Shown here: positions 45,888 to 54,725 of the stretch, piece by piece
How positions within the stretch are numbered: position 1 is the first letter of the stretch
How the letters are laid out: each line of letters opens with the position of its first letter
NCBI RefSeq assembly: GCF_022569295.1
Contig: NZ_JAKFIA010000001.1
Coordinates: 1,565,001-1,629,000 of the forward strand
Length of the DNA: 64,000 nucleotides
Reading direction: 5' to 3'
Source of the DNA: Pedomonas mirosovicensis
Lineage (GTDB): Bacteria; Pseudomonadota; Alphaproteobacteria; Sphingomonadales; Sphingomonadaceae
Program-made: the position numbers and the translations under genes
The notes under the pieces: generated by a model
Seen by the model: only the letters and a program-made list of their open reading frames with translations
What the model was told of the DNA's origin: nothing
Database searches by the model: none

Positions 45888-46643
45888 ATGTCTGCCCGCC
45901 CGGTCATCGGGATCATCTGCTGCGCCAGGGATGTGGACGGCGTGCCCGCCCAGACGGTGCTGAGCCGCTATATCACGACGACCATGCGTCATGCCGATGC
46001 GGCGGCGGTACTGGTGCCCGGCCTGCCTGAGCTGATGAGCGCCGAGGAGGTCGCGCCGCTGCTCGACGGGCTGCTGCTGACGGGCAGCACCTCCAACATC
46101 GACCCCAAGCATTACGGCGATCCCATCGAGGAGCCGCCGGGGCCGTTCGATCCGGGGCGCGATACCATGGTGCTGGCGCTCATCCAGGCGATGCTTGACC
46201 GCTCCAAGCCCATTTTCGGCATCTGCCGCGGCTTTCAGGAGCTGAACGTCGCCTTCGGCGGCACCTTGCGGCGCGACATGGCCGAGCATCCCGCGCTGCT
46301 GGCCCACCATGCCCCGCCCGAGATGGTTTTTCCGGCCATGTACGAGCACGTGCACGAGGTCGACCTCACGCCCGATGGGGTGCTGGCCGGCGCTATGGGC
46401 AAGCACCGGATTACGGTCAATTCCGTCCACTATCAGGGCATCGATCGGCTGGGCGAGGGGCTGAAGGTGGAGGCGCGGGCGTCCGACGGGGTGGTCGAGG
46501 CCTTCTCCACCGTTCGCAACGGCGCGCCCGTGCTGGCGGTGCAGTGGCACCCCGAGTGGCGCACGGCCGAGAACCCGGACAGCCAGGCCTTCTTCTCCCT
46601 CATGGGCCGCCTGCTGCGCGGTGAAGAACTGGCCGTTCCATAA
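45888..46643 (+). CDS. puuD: gamma-glutamyl-gamma-aminobutyrate hydrolase
   Basis: Class I glutamine-amidotransferase-like hydrolase, 251 residues, releasing GABA and glutamate from gamma-glutamyl-GABA. The nucleophile is Cys in FGICRGFQELNVAFGG, and the His-Glu pair is in VQWHPEW; LLLTGSTSNIDPKHYG is the family's substrate loop. Start ATG 45888 follows ACGGGAG. It lies 88 bp after puuB; a CCGGCATATGCCGG palindrome is in that gap. Together they cover two of the four Puu steps. Confidence 0.92.
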   Translation: MSARPVIGIICCARDVDGVPAQTVLSRYITTTMRHADAAAVLVPGLPELMSAEEVAPLLDGLLLTGSTSNIDPKHYGDPIEEPPGPFDPGRDTMVLALIQAMLDRSKPIFGICRGFQELNVAFGGTLRRDMAEHPALLAHHAPPEMVFPAMYEHVHEVDLTPDGVLAGAMGKHRITVNSVHYQGIDRLGEGLKVEARASDGVVEAFSTVRNGAPVLAVQWHPEWRTAENPDSQAFFSLMGRLLRGEELAVP

Positions 46644-46730
46644 GGCCTACGCGAACGGGTGATTGGTGCGAACCCGGCTGGTCGATAGCCTCCCTGGAAA
46701 CTCAGATCTACCATTTCAGGGAGGACACCC

Positions 46731-47159
46731 ATGCCCCGATCCACGATGCTCAAGCGCCTCTCTGCCGCCCGTTCGGCCCTGCCGCTTCTGGCTGGCCTGA
46801 TGCTGTCGCTCTTCGGTGGCGAGACTGTCGCCATGGCCGCCGAGGCCGCCCTCTCTCCCGGCGCGTGGGCGGTGAGCGGCATGCCATCGCCAACCGGCAA
46901 GCCGCAGGTCGCCACTCTTGCCAAGGCGAAGGGCGAGCAGATGCTGCTCTCCCTGCCGAACGAGTTTCTGCCCGGCATGAAGGCCCAGAAGGTGCTGCTG
47001 AAACAAACCGGGCCGAAGGCCTACAGCGGCGCGCTGCCCTCCGGCGGCACGGTCAGCCTGATCGCTACCGCGCCCGATGCCGCCAATCTGGAACTCGACA
47101 TGAAGGAGAAGGGCGGCTTCGGTAAGTTCTCGCTCGATCTGAGCCGGGTCGGGAACTGA
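46731..47159 (+). CDS. small exported hypothetical protein
   Basis: 142 residues with a clear signal peptide (about residues 8-36, cleavage near VAMAAEA). The mature part (about 105 residues) has a beta-rich look: GAWAVSGMPSPTGKPQ, EQMLLSLPNEFL, GKFSLDLSRVGN. No Cys, no recognised family. Start ATG 46731 follows AGGGAGG. It may be transcribed on its own, 87 bp after puuD. Convergent with ugd across element copy B. Confidence 0.65.
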   Translation: MPRSTMLKRLSAARSALPLLAGLMLSLFGGETVAMAAEAALSPGAWAVSGMPSPTGKPQVATLAKAKGEQMLLSLPNEFLPGMKAQKVLLKQTGPKAYSGALPSGGTVSLIATAPDAANLELDMKEKGGFGKFSLDLSRVGN

Positions 47160-47179
47160 GGGTTTTTAAATAACGACTT

Positions 47180-47300
47180 GTTTTTGCAGAGGGTCCAAGA
47201 CCCTCTGCACTCCCATTCGTTTTTGCGGGGCGCGCCCGTCATAAAGGGCACGGCCCGAAACAAAGGGGGAGGTGCAGGAGGGGTAAGCCCCTCCTGCGAA
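47180..47300. repeat. paired-hairpin intergenic element, copy B
   Basis: The clearest copy. Left hairpin 47186-47208 (GCAGAGGGTC / GACCCTCTGC) then ACTCCCATTCGTTTTTGCGG. Right hairpin 47274-47297 (GCAGGAGGGG / CCCCTCCTGC) is identical over 24 bases to the right hairpin of copy A; on the minus strand it is followed by ACCTCCCCCTTTGTTTCGGGCC. Convergent gap between a small exported protein and ugd. Confidence 0.8.
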
Positions 47301-47316
47301 AGAAGAACCTAAGTGT

Positions 47317-48696
47317 TTACGCCCCGGCGACCGGCTTCAGCGGCACCACCGTTGCGGGGGTGCGCTCGTCTTCCACGGCGGCGGGTTCGAGTTGCGGGCG
47401 GCCGATGGAGACGTAGCGGAAGCCGGCGGCGGCCATGTCCGCCGTGCGGTAGATGTTCCGCAGGTCGACGAACACCGGCTCCTTCAGCTGGCGCTTGACG
47501 TGGGTGAGGTCGAGCGCGCGGAATTCGTTCCATTCAGTGATGATGACGACGGCGCTGGCGTCCTTCATGGCGGAGTAGGGGTCGTCCGCGAAGTCCACGT
47601 TCGGAAGCAAGGGGGCGGCGTGTTCCATGCCCACCGGATCGTAGGCGCGGACATGGGCTCCGGCCTTCTGGAGCGCGGGCACGATGTCCAGCGCGGGCGA
47701 GTCGCGCATGTCGTCGGTGTTGGGCTTGAAGGTCAGGCCCAGCACGGCGATGGTCTTGCCGTCCACCGCGCCGCCGCAAGCGGCGACGATGCGCTGGGCC
47801 ATGTTCTGCTTGCGGTTGGTGTTGACCTCGACGGTTGCCGAGACGAGCCGCAGCGGCACGCCGGCTTCCTCGGCCGTCCGCAGCAGGGCGAGCGTGTCCT
47901 TGGGGAAGCAGCTGCCGCCGTAGCCGGGGCCGGGGTGGAGGAACTTGTCGCCGATGCGCTTGTCGAGGCCGATGCCCTTGGCCACGTCCTGCACGTCCGC
48001 GCCGACTTTCTCACACAAATCAGCCACTTCGTTGATGAAGCTGATCTTGGTGGCGAGAAAGGCGTTGGCGGCGTACTTGATGACTTCCGCCGTCTCGCAC
48101 GAGGCGAACAGGATCGGCGTCTCGCGCAGGTAAAGCGGGCGGTAGATCTCCTTCAGCACCTGCCGGGCCTCCTCGGAGGTGGTGCCGACCACCACCCGGT
48201 CCGGGTGCATGAAATCCTGAATGGCCGAGCCTTCGCGCAGGAACTCGGGGTTGCTGGCCACTTCCAGCTTCTTCAGCGGGGCGACCTCAGCCACCAGTTC
48301 GCGCAGGCGCGAGGCAGTGCCGACCGGAACGGTCGACTTGGTGATGATGACCGCGCCGTTGCGGGCGTGGGTTGCGATGTCCTTGGCGGCGGCGAACACA
48401 TAAGTCAGGTCCGCGTGGCCGTCGCCGCGCCGGGAGGGCGTGCCGACCGCGATGAACACGGCCTGCGCCTCGGGAACGGCGGCCGCCAGTTCGGTGGTGA
48501 AGGTGAGGCGATTGGCCTTGATGTTGCGTTGCAGGAGATCATCGAGCCCCGGCTCGTAGATGGTCGGCTCGCCCCGGCTGAGGCGGGCGACGATATCCGG
48601 GTTCGTGTCAACGCAGGTGACCTGGTGCCCGAACTCGGCCATGCAGGCACCCGAAACCAGGCCCACATAACCCGTGCCGACAACAGCAATCCGCAT
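47317..48696 (-). CDS. ugd: UDP-glucose 6-dehydrogenase
   Basis: Oxidises UDP-glucose to UDP-glucuronate with two NAD, supplying exopolysaccharide or lipid precursors. 459 residues. N-terminal NAD fold MRIAVVGTGYVGLVSGACMAE; the ATG at 48696 is chosen because this motif starts there and CAGGAGG precedes it. Catalytic Cys in GPGYGGSCFPKDTLALL; other signatures: VGTPSRRGDGHADL, STVPVGTAS, NPEFLREGSAI, KYAANAFLATKISFINE, GLTFKPNTDDMRDSPALD. The C-terminal 25 residues are a low-complexity tail. No polysaccharide genes are adjacent. Confidence 0.96.
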   Translation of the reverse strand: MRIAVVGTGYVGLVSGACMAEFGHQVTCVDTNPDIVARLSRGEPTIYEPGLDDLLQRNIKANRLTFTTELAAAVPEAQAVFIAVGTPSRRGDGHADLTYVFAAAKDIATHARNGAVIITKSTVPVGTASRLRELVAEVAPLKKLEVASNPEFLREGSAIQDFMHPDRVVVGTTSEEARQVLKEIYRPLYLRETPILFASCETAEVIKYAANAFLATKISFINEVADLCEKVGADVQDVAKGIGLDKRIGDKFLHPGPGYGGSCFPKDTLALLRTAEEAGVPLRLVSATVEVNTNRKQNMAQRIVAACGGAVDGKTIAVLGLTFKPNTDDMRDSPALDIVPALQKAGAHVRAYDPVGMEHAAPLLPNVDFADDPYSAMKDASAVVIITEWNEFRALDLTHVKRQLKEPVFVDLRNIYRTADMAAAGFRYVSIGRPQLEPAAVEDERTPATVVPLKPVAGA

Positions 48697-48959
48697 AAGA
48701 CCTCCTGACACAAACAATGAGCGCGGGGTTCTCGTAAACCATTATGTCCGTATCGTGACGGTATCATGATGACGGGCTGAATTTCACATGAACGCATGGC
48801 CTTATGCCATCTTGTCACGGGGCTGAGGGCACCTGGCGCGAGGCCTTGCAAGCATCTTGAATTATATGATTCCGACTTTGTGCTGGCGAGCAGGGCAGCA
48901 GCGCGTATCCTAGAGGATGGACGCGCGCGGGGAAGGGCCCCAGGGTGGAAGACGGCAGT

Positions 48960-49817
48960 ATGGAAGAGCGTGTTTTGGCAAGTGAATCCAGGGCCGGGCC
49001 AGCTGCCGTCATCCGTGTCGAGGCGGGTGGAGCGGCGGCTTTGGCCTCGCGGTTTTTGGCCGCGGAGGTGCCGGTTTCGCTCACCTACAACGGCATTGCC
49101 CATGTGGTGATGATGGCAACCCCACGCGACATTGAGGACTTCGCCGTCGGCTTCTCGCTCGCCGAGGGCATCGTGGAGAGCGCCGCCGAGATTAAGGGCG
49201 TCGAGGCGCGGGAGATCCCGCCCGGCCTCCTGGTGCGGGTCGATATTCCCGCCCACCGCGCCGAGGCGCTCATCGACCGCCGCCGCGGCTTGGTGGGGCA
49301 GACCGGTTGCGGCATCTGCGGCGTGACCGAGCTTGAGCACGCTATCCGCGCCGTCCGTGCTGTCGGCCACCCGCCCGCGCTCGCGCCCGAAGCGCTGTTC
49401 CGGGCGCTGGAGGAACTTTCTGGCCACCAGCCGCTCAATCGGGAGACCGGGGCCGTCCACGCTGCCGCCTTCGCCGATGTGCAGGGCAACATCCTGCTCG
49501 CCCGCGAGGACGTGGGCCGCCACAACGCGCTCGACAAGCTGATCGGGGCGCTGGCGCGAGAAGGGCGGGACGCGGCGAGCGGCTTTGCCCTCGTCACCTC
49601 CCGGTGCAGTTTCGAACTGGTCCAGAAGTGCGCGGCGGCGAACGTTCCGGCCCTGGTCGCCATCTCCGCGCCCACCGATCTGGCGGTGGATCTTGCCCGC
49701 CGCGCCGGTTTGACGCTGGTGGCGCTGGCCCGGCGGGACGCGGTGCTGGTGTTCAACGATCCTTGCGGCCTGTTCAGCCCGCCAGCTGATGCGCCAGGTC
49801 CGCCCCTGCGGGGGTGA
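48960..49817 (+). CDS. fdhD: formate dehydrogenase accessory sulfurtransferase FdhD
   Basis: Passes sulfur from IscS to the molybdenum cofactor of formate-dehydrogenase-type enzymes. 285 residues from ATG 48960; a GTG at 48945 is possible. The sulfur-transfer cysteines are in QTGCGICGV (C-x-x-C). Other signatures: PVSLTYNGIAHVVMMATP, DFAVGFSLAEGI, HAAAFADVQGNILLAREDVGRHNALDKLIG in parts and SFELVQKCAAANVP. It faces the FdhF/YdeP molybdoenzyme gene; the partnership fits. Its 3' end overlaps the small winged-helix gene by 44 bp, convergent. Confidence 0.95.
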   Translation: MEERVLASESRAGPAAVIRVEAGGAAALASRFLAAEVPVSLTYNGIAHVVMMATPRDIEDFAVGFSLAEGIVESAAEIKGVEAREIPPGLLVRVDIPAHRAEALIDRRRGLVGQTGCGICGVTELEHAIRAVRAVGHPPALAPEALFRALEELSGHQPLNRETGAVHAAAFADVQGNILLAREDVGRHNALDKLIGALAREGRDAASGFALVTSRCSFELVQKCAAANVPALVAISAPTDLAVDLARRAGLTLVALARRDAVLVFNDPCGLFSPPADAPGPPLRG

Positions 49818-50103
49818 GGCGCAGGAGCCCCGCGCCGGGGCTGGCGCCTTCCGCCAGGGTGGCGAGCGGCGCCCCTCGCTCATCCGTCAGGCCGGTTAAC
49901 TCGCTCGCGCCCCGCACGACCAGGGCCAGCGGCAGGTCCAGCGCCTTGGCGAGCGCTGCAAGCTTGGCTTCGCCGCGTTCGGCCAGCAGCAGGAAGATGG
50001 CCTGCCCGAGGGGCGTGGCATCCGGCAGCACATCGGAAAGACGGGCGAGGTAGGCCGGGCCTTCCGCGCTGTCCGTCCCGTCCGCGCCGCCGCTCTTCGT
50101 CAT
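49774..50103 (-). CDS. small winged-helix-like protein coupled to the molybdoenzyme
   Basis: 109 residues, starting by ATGA overlap (50100-50103) with the stop of the FdhF/YdeP gene, so it is translationally coupled. Residues 30-105 read like a winged helix-turn-helix: LGQAIFLLLAERGEAKLAALAKALDL (helix-turn-helix part), ASELTGLTDERG, LLRLTPAGADLAHQL. No family recognised with certainty. It could be a small regulator or a chaperone of the molybdoenzyme. The 3' end overlaps fdhD. Confidence 0.6.
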   Translation of the reverse strand: MTKSGGADGTDSAEGPAYLARLSDVLPDATPLGQAIFLLLAERGEAKLAALAKALDLPLALVVRGASELTGLTDERGAPLATLAEGASPGAGLLRLTPAGADLAHQLAG

Positions 50104-52427
50104 GTGGCCGCGTCTCGCTTGGCGAGGACGACGGGGATGGACTTGCTGGTCGGCGTCATGCTGCGTTCGCCATAGCTCCACAGCGGCACCAGCACGTTGG
50201 TCTCCGGGTAGTAGCTGGCCACCTGGCCGCGCGGAATATCGTAGCCGACGATGCGGAAGCCCTCGGCCACCCGCTCCACCCCGTCGTTGATGGCGGTGCG
50301 GATGTCGATGATATCGCCCACCGCCAGCCCTTCGGCCGCCATGTCCTCCCGGTTCATGAACAGCACCCGGCGGTAGCCGTAGATGCCCCGGTAGCGGTCA
50401 TCGTAGCCGTAGATGGTGGTGTTGTACTGATCGTGACTGCGGAAGGTCATCAGCGTGAAAACGCGCGGCCCTTCCGCCGGCTGCGCCGCGATGCCGGTGG
50501 CGAACTCGGCCGGGGGCAGGGGGTTGGCCATGAACCGGGCCTTGGCAGTCTCCGTTTTCCACTCCCGCTCCCGGGCGCTGTTCCGCAGGTGGAAGCCGCC
50601 GGGCTTGGCCACCTTCTGGTTGTAGCCCTCGAAGCCGGGCACCACCCTGGCTATGGCGTCGCGGATGCGGCTGTAGTCGGCCACATAGCCGTCCCAATCG
50701 ATCTTCACCTCCGGCAGCGTCGCCTTGGCCATGCCAGCGATGATGGCGGGCTCCGACAGAAGATGCGGCGAGACCGGCTTGTTGATGCCGCCCGAGCCGT
50801 GCACCATCGACATGCTGTCCTCCACCGTCACCATCTGGGGGACGCCGTTCTGGATGTCGATTTCGGTGCGCCCGAGGCAGGGCAGGATCAGCGCCTGCTC
50901 GCCCACGATGAGGTGGCTGCGGTTCAGCTTGGTGGAGATGTGCACCGTCAGCTTGGTTTGGGCGAGCGCCTCTTCGGTCATCTTCGTGTCGGGCGTGGCG
51001 GCGGCGAAGTTGCCGCCCAGCCCGATGAACACCTTGGCCTTGCCCTCCAGCATCGCCTGGATGGCGGTGATGGTGCCGTAGCCGGGCCTGCGCGGGGCCT
51101 TGATGGGGAAGGTGGCCTCCAGCCGGTCCAGAAACAAGGCGCTCGGGTGCTCGGTGATCCCCATGGTGCGGTCGCCCTGCACGTTGGAGTGGCCGCGCAC
51201 CGGGCAGGCGCCCGCGCCGGGCTTGCCGATGTTGCCCTTGAGCAGCAGCACGTCGATGAGCGTCTGGATGGTCACCACCGAATGGCGGTGCTGGGTGAGG
51301 CCCATGGCCCAGGTGAAGATGGTCCTGTCGGCGTTGGCGTAGATCTCGGCCGGAACTTCCAGCTGCTCCCGCGTCAGGCCCGATTGCGCCTCGATTTCTG
51401 ACCAATCCGTGGCCTCGGCATCGGCCTTCAGCTGCTCGAGGCCTTCGGTGTGTTCCTCAATGAACCGGGTGTCGAGGCGGCCCTGGTACTTCTCTAGCAG
51501 GATCTTGAGGAGGCCCTTGGCGGCGGCCATGTCGCCGCCCACGCGCACCTGGAGGTAGTGGCTGGCGATATCGACGCCGCCGCCCGGCAGCATGTCCTTC
51601 ATGCTTTTGGGGTGGGCGAAGCGCTCCAGCCCGCGCTCCCGCACGGGGTTGAACACCACGATCTTGGCCCCGCGCAGCGCCGCCTCGCGCAGGCTGGTCA
51701 GCATGCGCGGGTGGTTGGTTCCCGGATTCTGGCCCCACACGAAGATGGCATCGGCCTTGTCGAAATCCTCCAGCAGGACCGTGCCCTTGCCGACGCCGAT
51801 CTGCTCGGTGAGTGCAACGCCCGAGGCCTCGTGGCACATGTTGGAGCAGTCGGGGAAGTTGTTGGTCCCAAACGCGCGCACGAACAGCTGATAGAGGAAC
51901 GCCGCCTCGTTGCTGGTGCGCCCGGAGGTATAGAACAGCGCCTCGTCCGGGCTCTCCAGCTCCCGCAGCGTCCGGCCGATGAGTGCGAAGGCGTCCTCCC
52001 AGCTCACCGGCACGTAGCGGTCGAGCGTGCGCTCATAGCGCATGGGCTGCGCGATGCGCCCTTGGGATTCCAGATAGTGATGGTCCTGCCGCTTCAGCCA
52101 TTCGACGGAATGTTCGGCGAAGAAGGTGGGGCCAACCGTCTTGGAGGTCGCCTCCCACGCCACGGCCTTCACGCCGTTCTCGCAGAACTCGAAGGAGGAG
52201 GCGTGTTCCGGATCACCCCAGGCGCAGCCAGGGCAGTCGAACCCGTGAGGCTGGTTGACGCCGCGCAAGCTCAGCGCGCTCTTGGCCGGGTTGCCGGAAT
52301 GGAGGAGGGAGCGGGCCACGGCGGTAAGCGCGCCCCAGCCGCCGGCCGAAGCCCTGGGCCGCCCGGGAGACTGTTCGGAGGCCCGTTCGGGGCGCTGGTT
52401 TTGCCGTTCTGGTTTCTGTTCCGTCAT
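50100..52427 (-). CDS. FdhF/YdeP family molybdopterin oxidoreductase
   Basis: Cytoplasmic molybdoenzyme of 775 residues, the normal size of the FdhF/YdeP family. MTEQKPERQ at 52427 is the best start; the open frame continues upstream but with unlikely sequence. The N-terminal DCPGCAWGDP motif is the family's Cys pair. Molybdopterin-binding blocks: YTSGRTSNEAAFLYQLF, FPDCSNMCHEASG (candidate Mo-ligand Cys), FVWGQNPGTNHPRML, WAMGLTQHRHSVVTIQ, RGHSNVQGDRTMGI, and the C-terminal dinucleotide-cap domain (FRSHDQYNTTIYGYDDRY). Substrate unproven; YdeP is linked to acid resistance in E. coli. fdhD facing it suggests the cofactor is sulfurated. Confidence 0.92.
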   Translation of the reverse strand: MTEQKPERQNQRPERASEQSPGRPRASAGGWGALTAVARSLLHSGNPAKSALSLRGVNQPHGFDCPGCAWGDPEHASSFEFCENGVKAVAWEATSKTVGPTFFAEHSVEWLKRQDHHYLESQGRIAQPMRYERTLDRYVPVSWEDAFALIGRTLRELESPDEALFYTSGRTSNEAAFLYQLFVRAFGTNNFPDCSNMCHEASGVALTEQIGVGKGTVLLEDFDKADAIFVWGQNPGTNHPRMLTSLREAALRGAKIVVFNPVRERGLERFAHPKSMKDMLPGGGVDIASHYLQVRVGGDMAAAKGLLKILLEKYQGRLDTRFIEEHTEGLEQLKADAEATDWSEIEAQSGLTREQLEVPAEIYANADRTIFTWAMGLTQHRHSVVTIQTLIDVLLLKGNIGKPGAGACPVRGHSNVQGDRTMGITEHPSALFLDRLEATFPIKAPRRPGYGTITAIQAMLEGKAKVFIGLGGNFAAATPDTKMTEEALAQTKLTVHISTKLNRSHLIVGEQALILPCLGRTEIDIQNGVPQMVTVEDSMSMVHGSGGINKPVSPHLLSEPAIIAGMAKATLPEVKIDWDGYVADYSRIRDAIARVVPGFEGYNQKVAKPGGFHLRNSAREREWKTETAKARFMANPLPPAEFATGIAAQPAEGPRVFTLMTFRSHDQYNTTIYGYDDRYRGIYGYRRVLFMNREDMAAEGLAVGDIIDIRTAINDGVERVAEGFRIVGYDIPRGQVASYYPETNVLVPLWSYGERSMTPTSKSIPVVLAKRDAAT

Positions 52428-52614
52428 AGCAGCAACTGTTTCCCCGATCCGGCGGCGGATGCAAGCCTTCGGTTTGTTTCCTGCGGCATCTACGCCCGAT
52501 CGTGCGGCGGGGCGAGGGGGGATTGCCGTTGTGATCCGGGCGGCCCATATACGCCACCCTGCCGAAACCACCCGCTGCCGCCTCCGGCATGACAGCCTGA
52601 ACGGAGACAAGCCC

Positions 52615-53164
52615 ATGCTCTCGACGCCCTGGTGGAGCCATGTCCTGCTGCTGCTCGCGGCGGCCATCGTCGGCGCGGCGGTGCCGCTTCAGGCGGGCAC
52701 CAACGCCCAGCTGGCCAAGGTGCTGGGCCATCCGCTGTGGGCCACCGCCGGGTCCCTCAGCGTCAGCCTCACCCTCACGCTGACGGCGATCGCCGTGCTG
52801 CACGTGCCGGTGCCGCGCCTTGCGGCCATCAGCGCCGGGCCGCTGTGGGTGTGGGTCGGCGGCCTTTACGGCATGATCTTCCTCATCACCTCCCTGTTGG
52901 TTGCGCCGCGGCTGGGGGCGGCCGCCTTCATGGTGGCGGTCATCGGCGGGCAGGTGATCGCCTCCCTCGTCATTGATCGATCTGCCCTGGCCGGGTTCGA
53001 GCAGAAGCCGATCACGCCCTGGCGGCTGGCGGGCGTGGCGCTCATCATCGGCGGCATTTTCCTCATTCAATTCAATCCCGGCGGCGGGGGGCAAGGCGAA
53101 GGCCGATGCGTCCGCCGAACCCGGCAATCCGCCCGAGGGATCGTCCGAAAATCCACCCGCCTGA
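52615..53164 (+). CDS. YdcZ/DUF606-type DMT transporter (frameshifted at 3' end)
   Basis: Five-helix membrane protein of the DMT superfamily, about 183 residues. Helices: HVLLLLAAAIVGAAVPLQAGTNAQLA (first family motif), GSLSVSLTLTLTAIAVL, VWVGGLYGMIFLITSLLVAP, AFMVAVIGGQVIASLVID, LAGVALIIGGIFLI. Start ATG 52615. After FNPGGG a run of six G (53086-53091) shifts the frame; with five the tail reads KAKADASAEPGN to a stop at 53164. The break is beyond the last helix, so even the shifted protein might work. Exports or imports an unknown small molecule. Confidence 0.82.
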
Positions 53165-53234
53165 GGCAATATATTCTTGATTTGCCGGGCCCGACTTCAC
53201 CTCAATGGGCAAAGGGAGCAAGGGGAGGCATTTC

Positions 53235-54566
53235 ATGGCGGCGGCAGCTTTTATACGGGCAGGTCTCTTTGGCGCGGGGCTGGCAGCGCTGTGCGCGGGC
53301 GCGGTGGCCCAGCCTTCTCCGCAGGACAGGCCGGCAAAGCCGCAGGCGGATGTCCGCCATCCCATCGCCGTCAGCGACATCAAGCTGCCCGATCCGGCCA
53401 GGCTGCTGTTCTGGACGCCGGACGAGCAGCGGTTCGGCTACAGCCATATGGAGCGGCTGTTCCCCGGTCAGGTGGTGGCGCGGGGCAAGACGATCCGCCC
53501 GTTGCCGCGCGCCGGGCAGGAACTGGCGGTGCGCTACAGCTATAACGGCGCGCCGTGGGACACCGCCCGCTTCATGGCGAACAACGACGTGGCGGGGCTG
53601 CTTGTCCTCCATGATGGCCGCATCGTTCTGGAGCGCTATGGCCTCGGGCTCGACGAGAAGGGCCGCTGGACCTCCTTTTCCATGGCCAAGTCGGTCACCT
53701 CGACGCTCATCGGCGCGGCGCTGAAGGACGGGGCGATCAAGAGCCTCGATGAGCCGGTGACCCGCTACCTGCCCGCTCTCAAGGGCACGGCCTACGATGG
53801 CGCGACGCTCCGCCATCTGCTCACCATGACCTCGGGCGTGCGCTGGAACGAGAACTATGCCGACCCCCAGTCAGACGTGAACCGCCTCGCGCGCATCGCC
53901 GAGGCCGCGGCCCAGGGTAAATCCGTGACTCCGGGCGAGACCGCGCCCGGCGGAGGCAAGGTGCCGCCGCTGGTCGCCTTCATGGGCACGCTGCCGCGCG
54001 CCCATGCCCCCGGCACGGTGTTCAATTACAACACGGCGGAAACCGGCCTGCTCGGCGAAGTGATCCGCGCCGCCACCGGCAAGCCGGTCGCGGCGTATTT
54101 GTCCGAAAAGCTGTGGGCACCGCTCGGCATGGAGCAGGACGGCTTCTGGGTGACGGACAAGCGGGGGCCGGAGGGCAGGGCGATGACCGGCTGCTGTCTC
54201 AGCGCGTCCCTGCGCGACTATGGCCGCTTCGGCCAGTTCATCCTGGCGGGAGGCAAGGTGGGCGGCAAGTCCCTCCTGCCCGAAGGGTGGGTGGGCGAGG
54301 CCACCGGCCCCAGAGCCCCCTTGCGCGGGGAAGGGCAGGGCTACGGCTATCAATGGTGGACGGTCGATGGCGCGGGCTTCGAGGCGCGGGGCGTGTTCGG
54401 GCAGAACATCCGCATCTGGCCGGAGAAGAAGCTGGTGGTCGTCACCTTGAGCGCCTGGCCGCGGGCGGGCGATCCGGAGCGCAGCAAGGCCCGGCTCGCC
54501 TACATCCGCGCCGTCGCCGAGGCCGTGGAGACCGGGGCCGCGAAAGCCGGAGCGGACAAGACCTGA
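53235..54566 (+). CDS. serine hydrolase, beta-lactamase/class C family, exported
   Basis: 443 residues with a signal peptide (cleavage after AGAVAQP, about residue 27). Class C beta-lactamase fold: S-x-x-K in TSFSMAKSVTS (about residue 155), Y-x-N in TVFNYNTAETG (about 265), and a GQNIRIWP-like third strand in place of K-T-G. Homologues include EstB-type esterases, D-aminopeptidases and 6-aminohexanoate dimer hydrolase (NylB), which MTSGVRWNENYADP resembles. Start ATG 53235 follows AGGGGAGG. The substrate is probably an ester or amide; resistance to beta-lactams is not implied. Confidence 0.9.
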   Translation: MAAAAFIRAGLFGAGLAALCAGAVAQPSPQDRPAKPQADVRHPIAVSDIKLPDPARLLFWTPDEQRFGYSHMERLFPGQVVARGKTIRPLPRAGQELAVRYSYNGAPWDTARFMANNDVAGLLVLHDGRIVLERYGLGLDEKGRWTSFSMAKSVTSTLIGAALKDGAIKSLDEPVTRYLPALKGTAYDGATLRHLLTMTSGVRWNENYADPQSDVNRLARIAEAAAQGKSVTPGETAPGGGKVPPLVAFMGTLPRAHAPGTVFNYNTAETGLLGEVIRAATGKPVAAYLSEKLWAPLGMEQDGFWVTDKRGPEGRAMTGCCLSASLRDYGRFGQFILAGGKVGGKSLLPEGWVGEATGPRAPLRGEGQGYGYQWWTVDGAGFEARGVFGQNIRIWPEKKLVVVTLSAWPRAGDPERSKARLAYIRAVAEAVETGAAKAGADKT

Positions 54567-54603
54567 ACGCGCCAAGAATCTTCATAAGAATGCGCGGCTT
54601 CGG

Positions 54604-54631
54604 TTGCGCGGTGGCTCATGACCTGCTAGAA
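54604..54631 (+). promoter_or_regulatory. promoter of tRNA-Cys
   Basis: TTGCGC (54604-54609), 16-base spacer, CTAGAA (54626-54631), 20 bp before the tRNA. Weak but well placed. Confidence 0.45.
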
Positions 54632-54651
54632 GCCGTCGCCACGCGGCACGG

Positions 54652-54725
54652 GGCCCGATGGCGGAGTGGTGACGCAGCGGACTGCAAATCCGTATACGCC
54701 GGTTCGATTCCGGCTCGGGCCTCCA
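54652..54725 (+). tRNA. tRNA-Cys (GCA)
   Basis: Cloverleaf complete: acceptor GGCCCGA / TCGGGCC, D arm, anticodon loop with GCA (GGACTGCAAATCC), T arm CCGGTTCGATTCCGG, discriminator T (U73, the Cys identity base) and encoded CCA. Confidence 0.97.

Noticed and set aside
53235-54566. Beta-lactam resistance gene
   Set aside because: The S-x-x-K and Y-x-N motifs are shared by many esterases and aminopeptidases, and the sequence is closer to NylB/EstB-type hydrolases than to AmpC.
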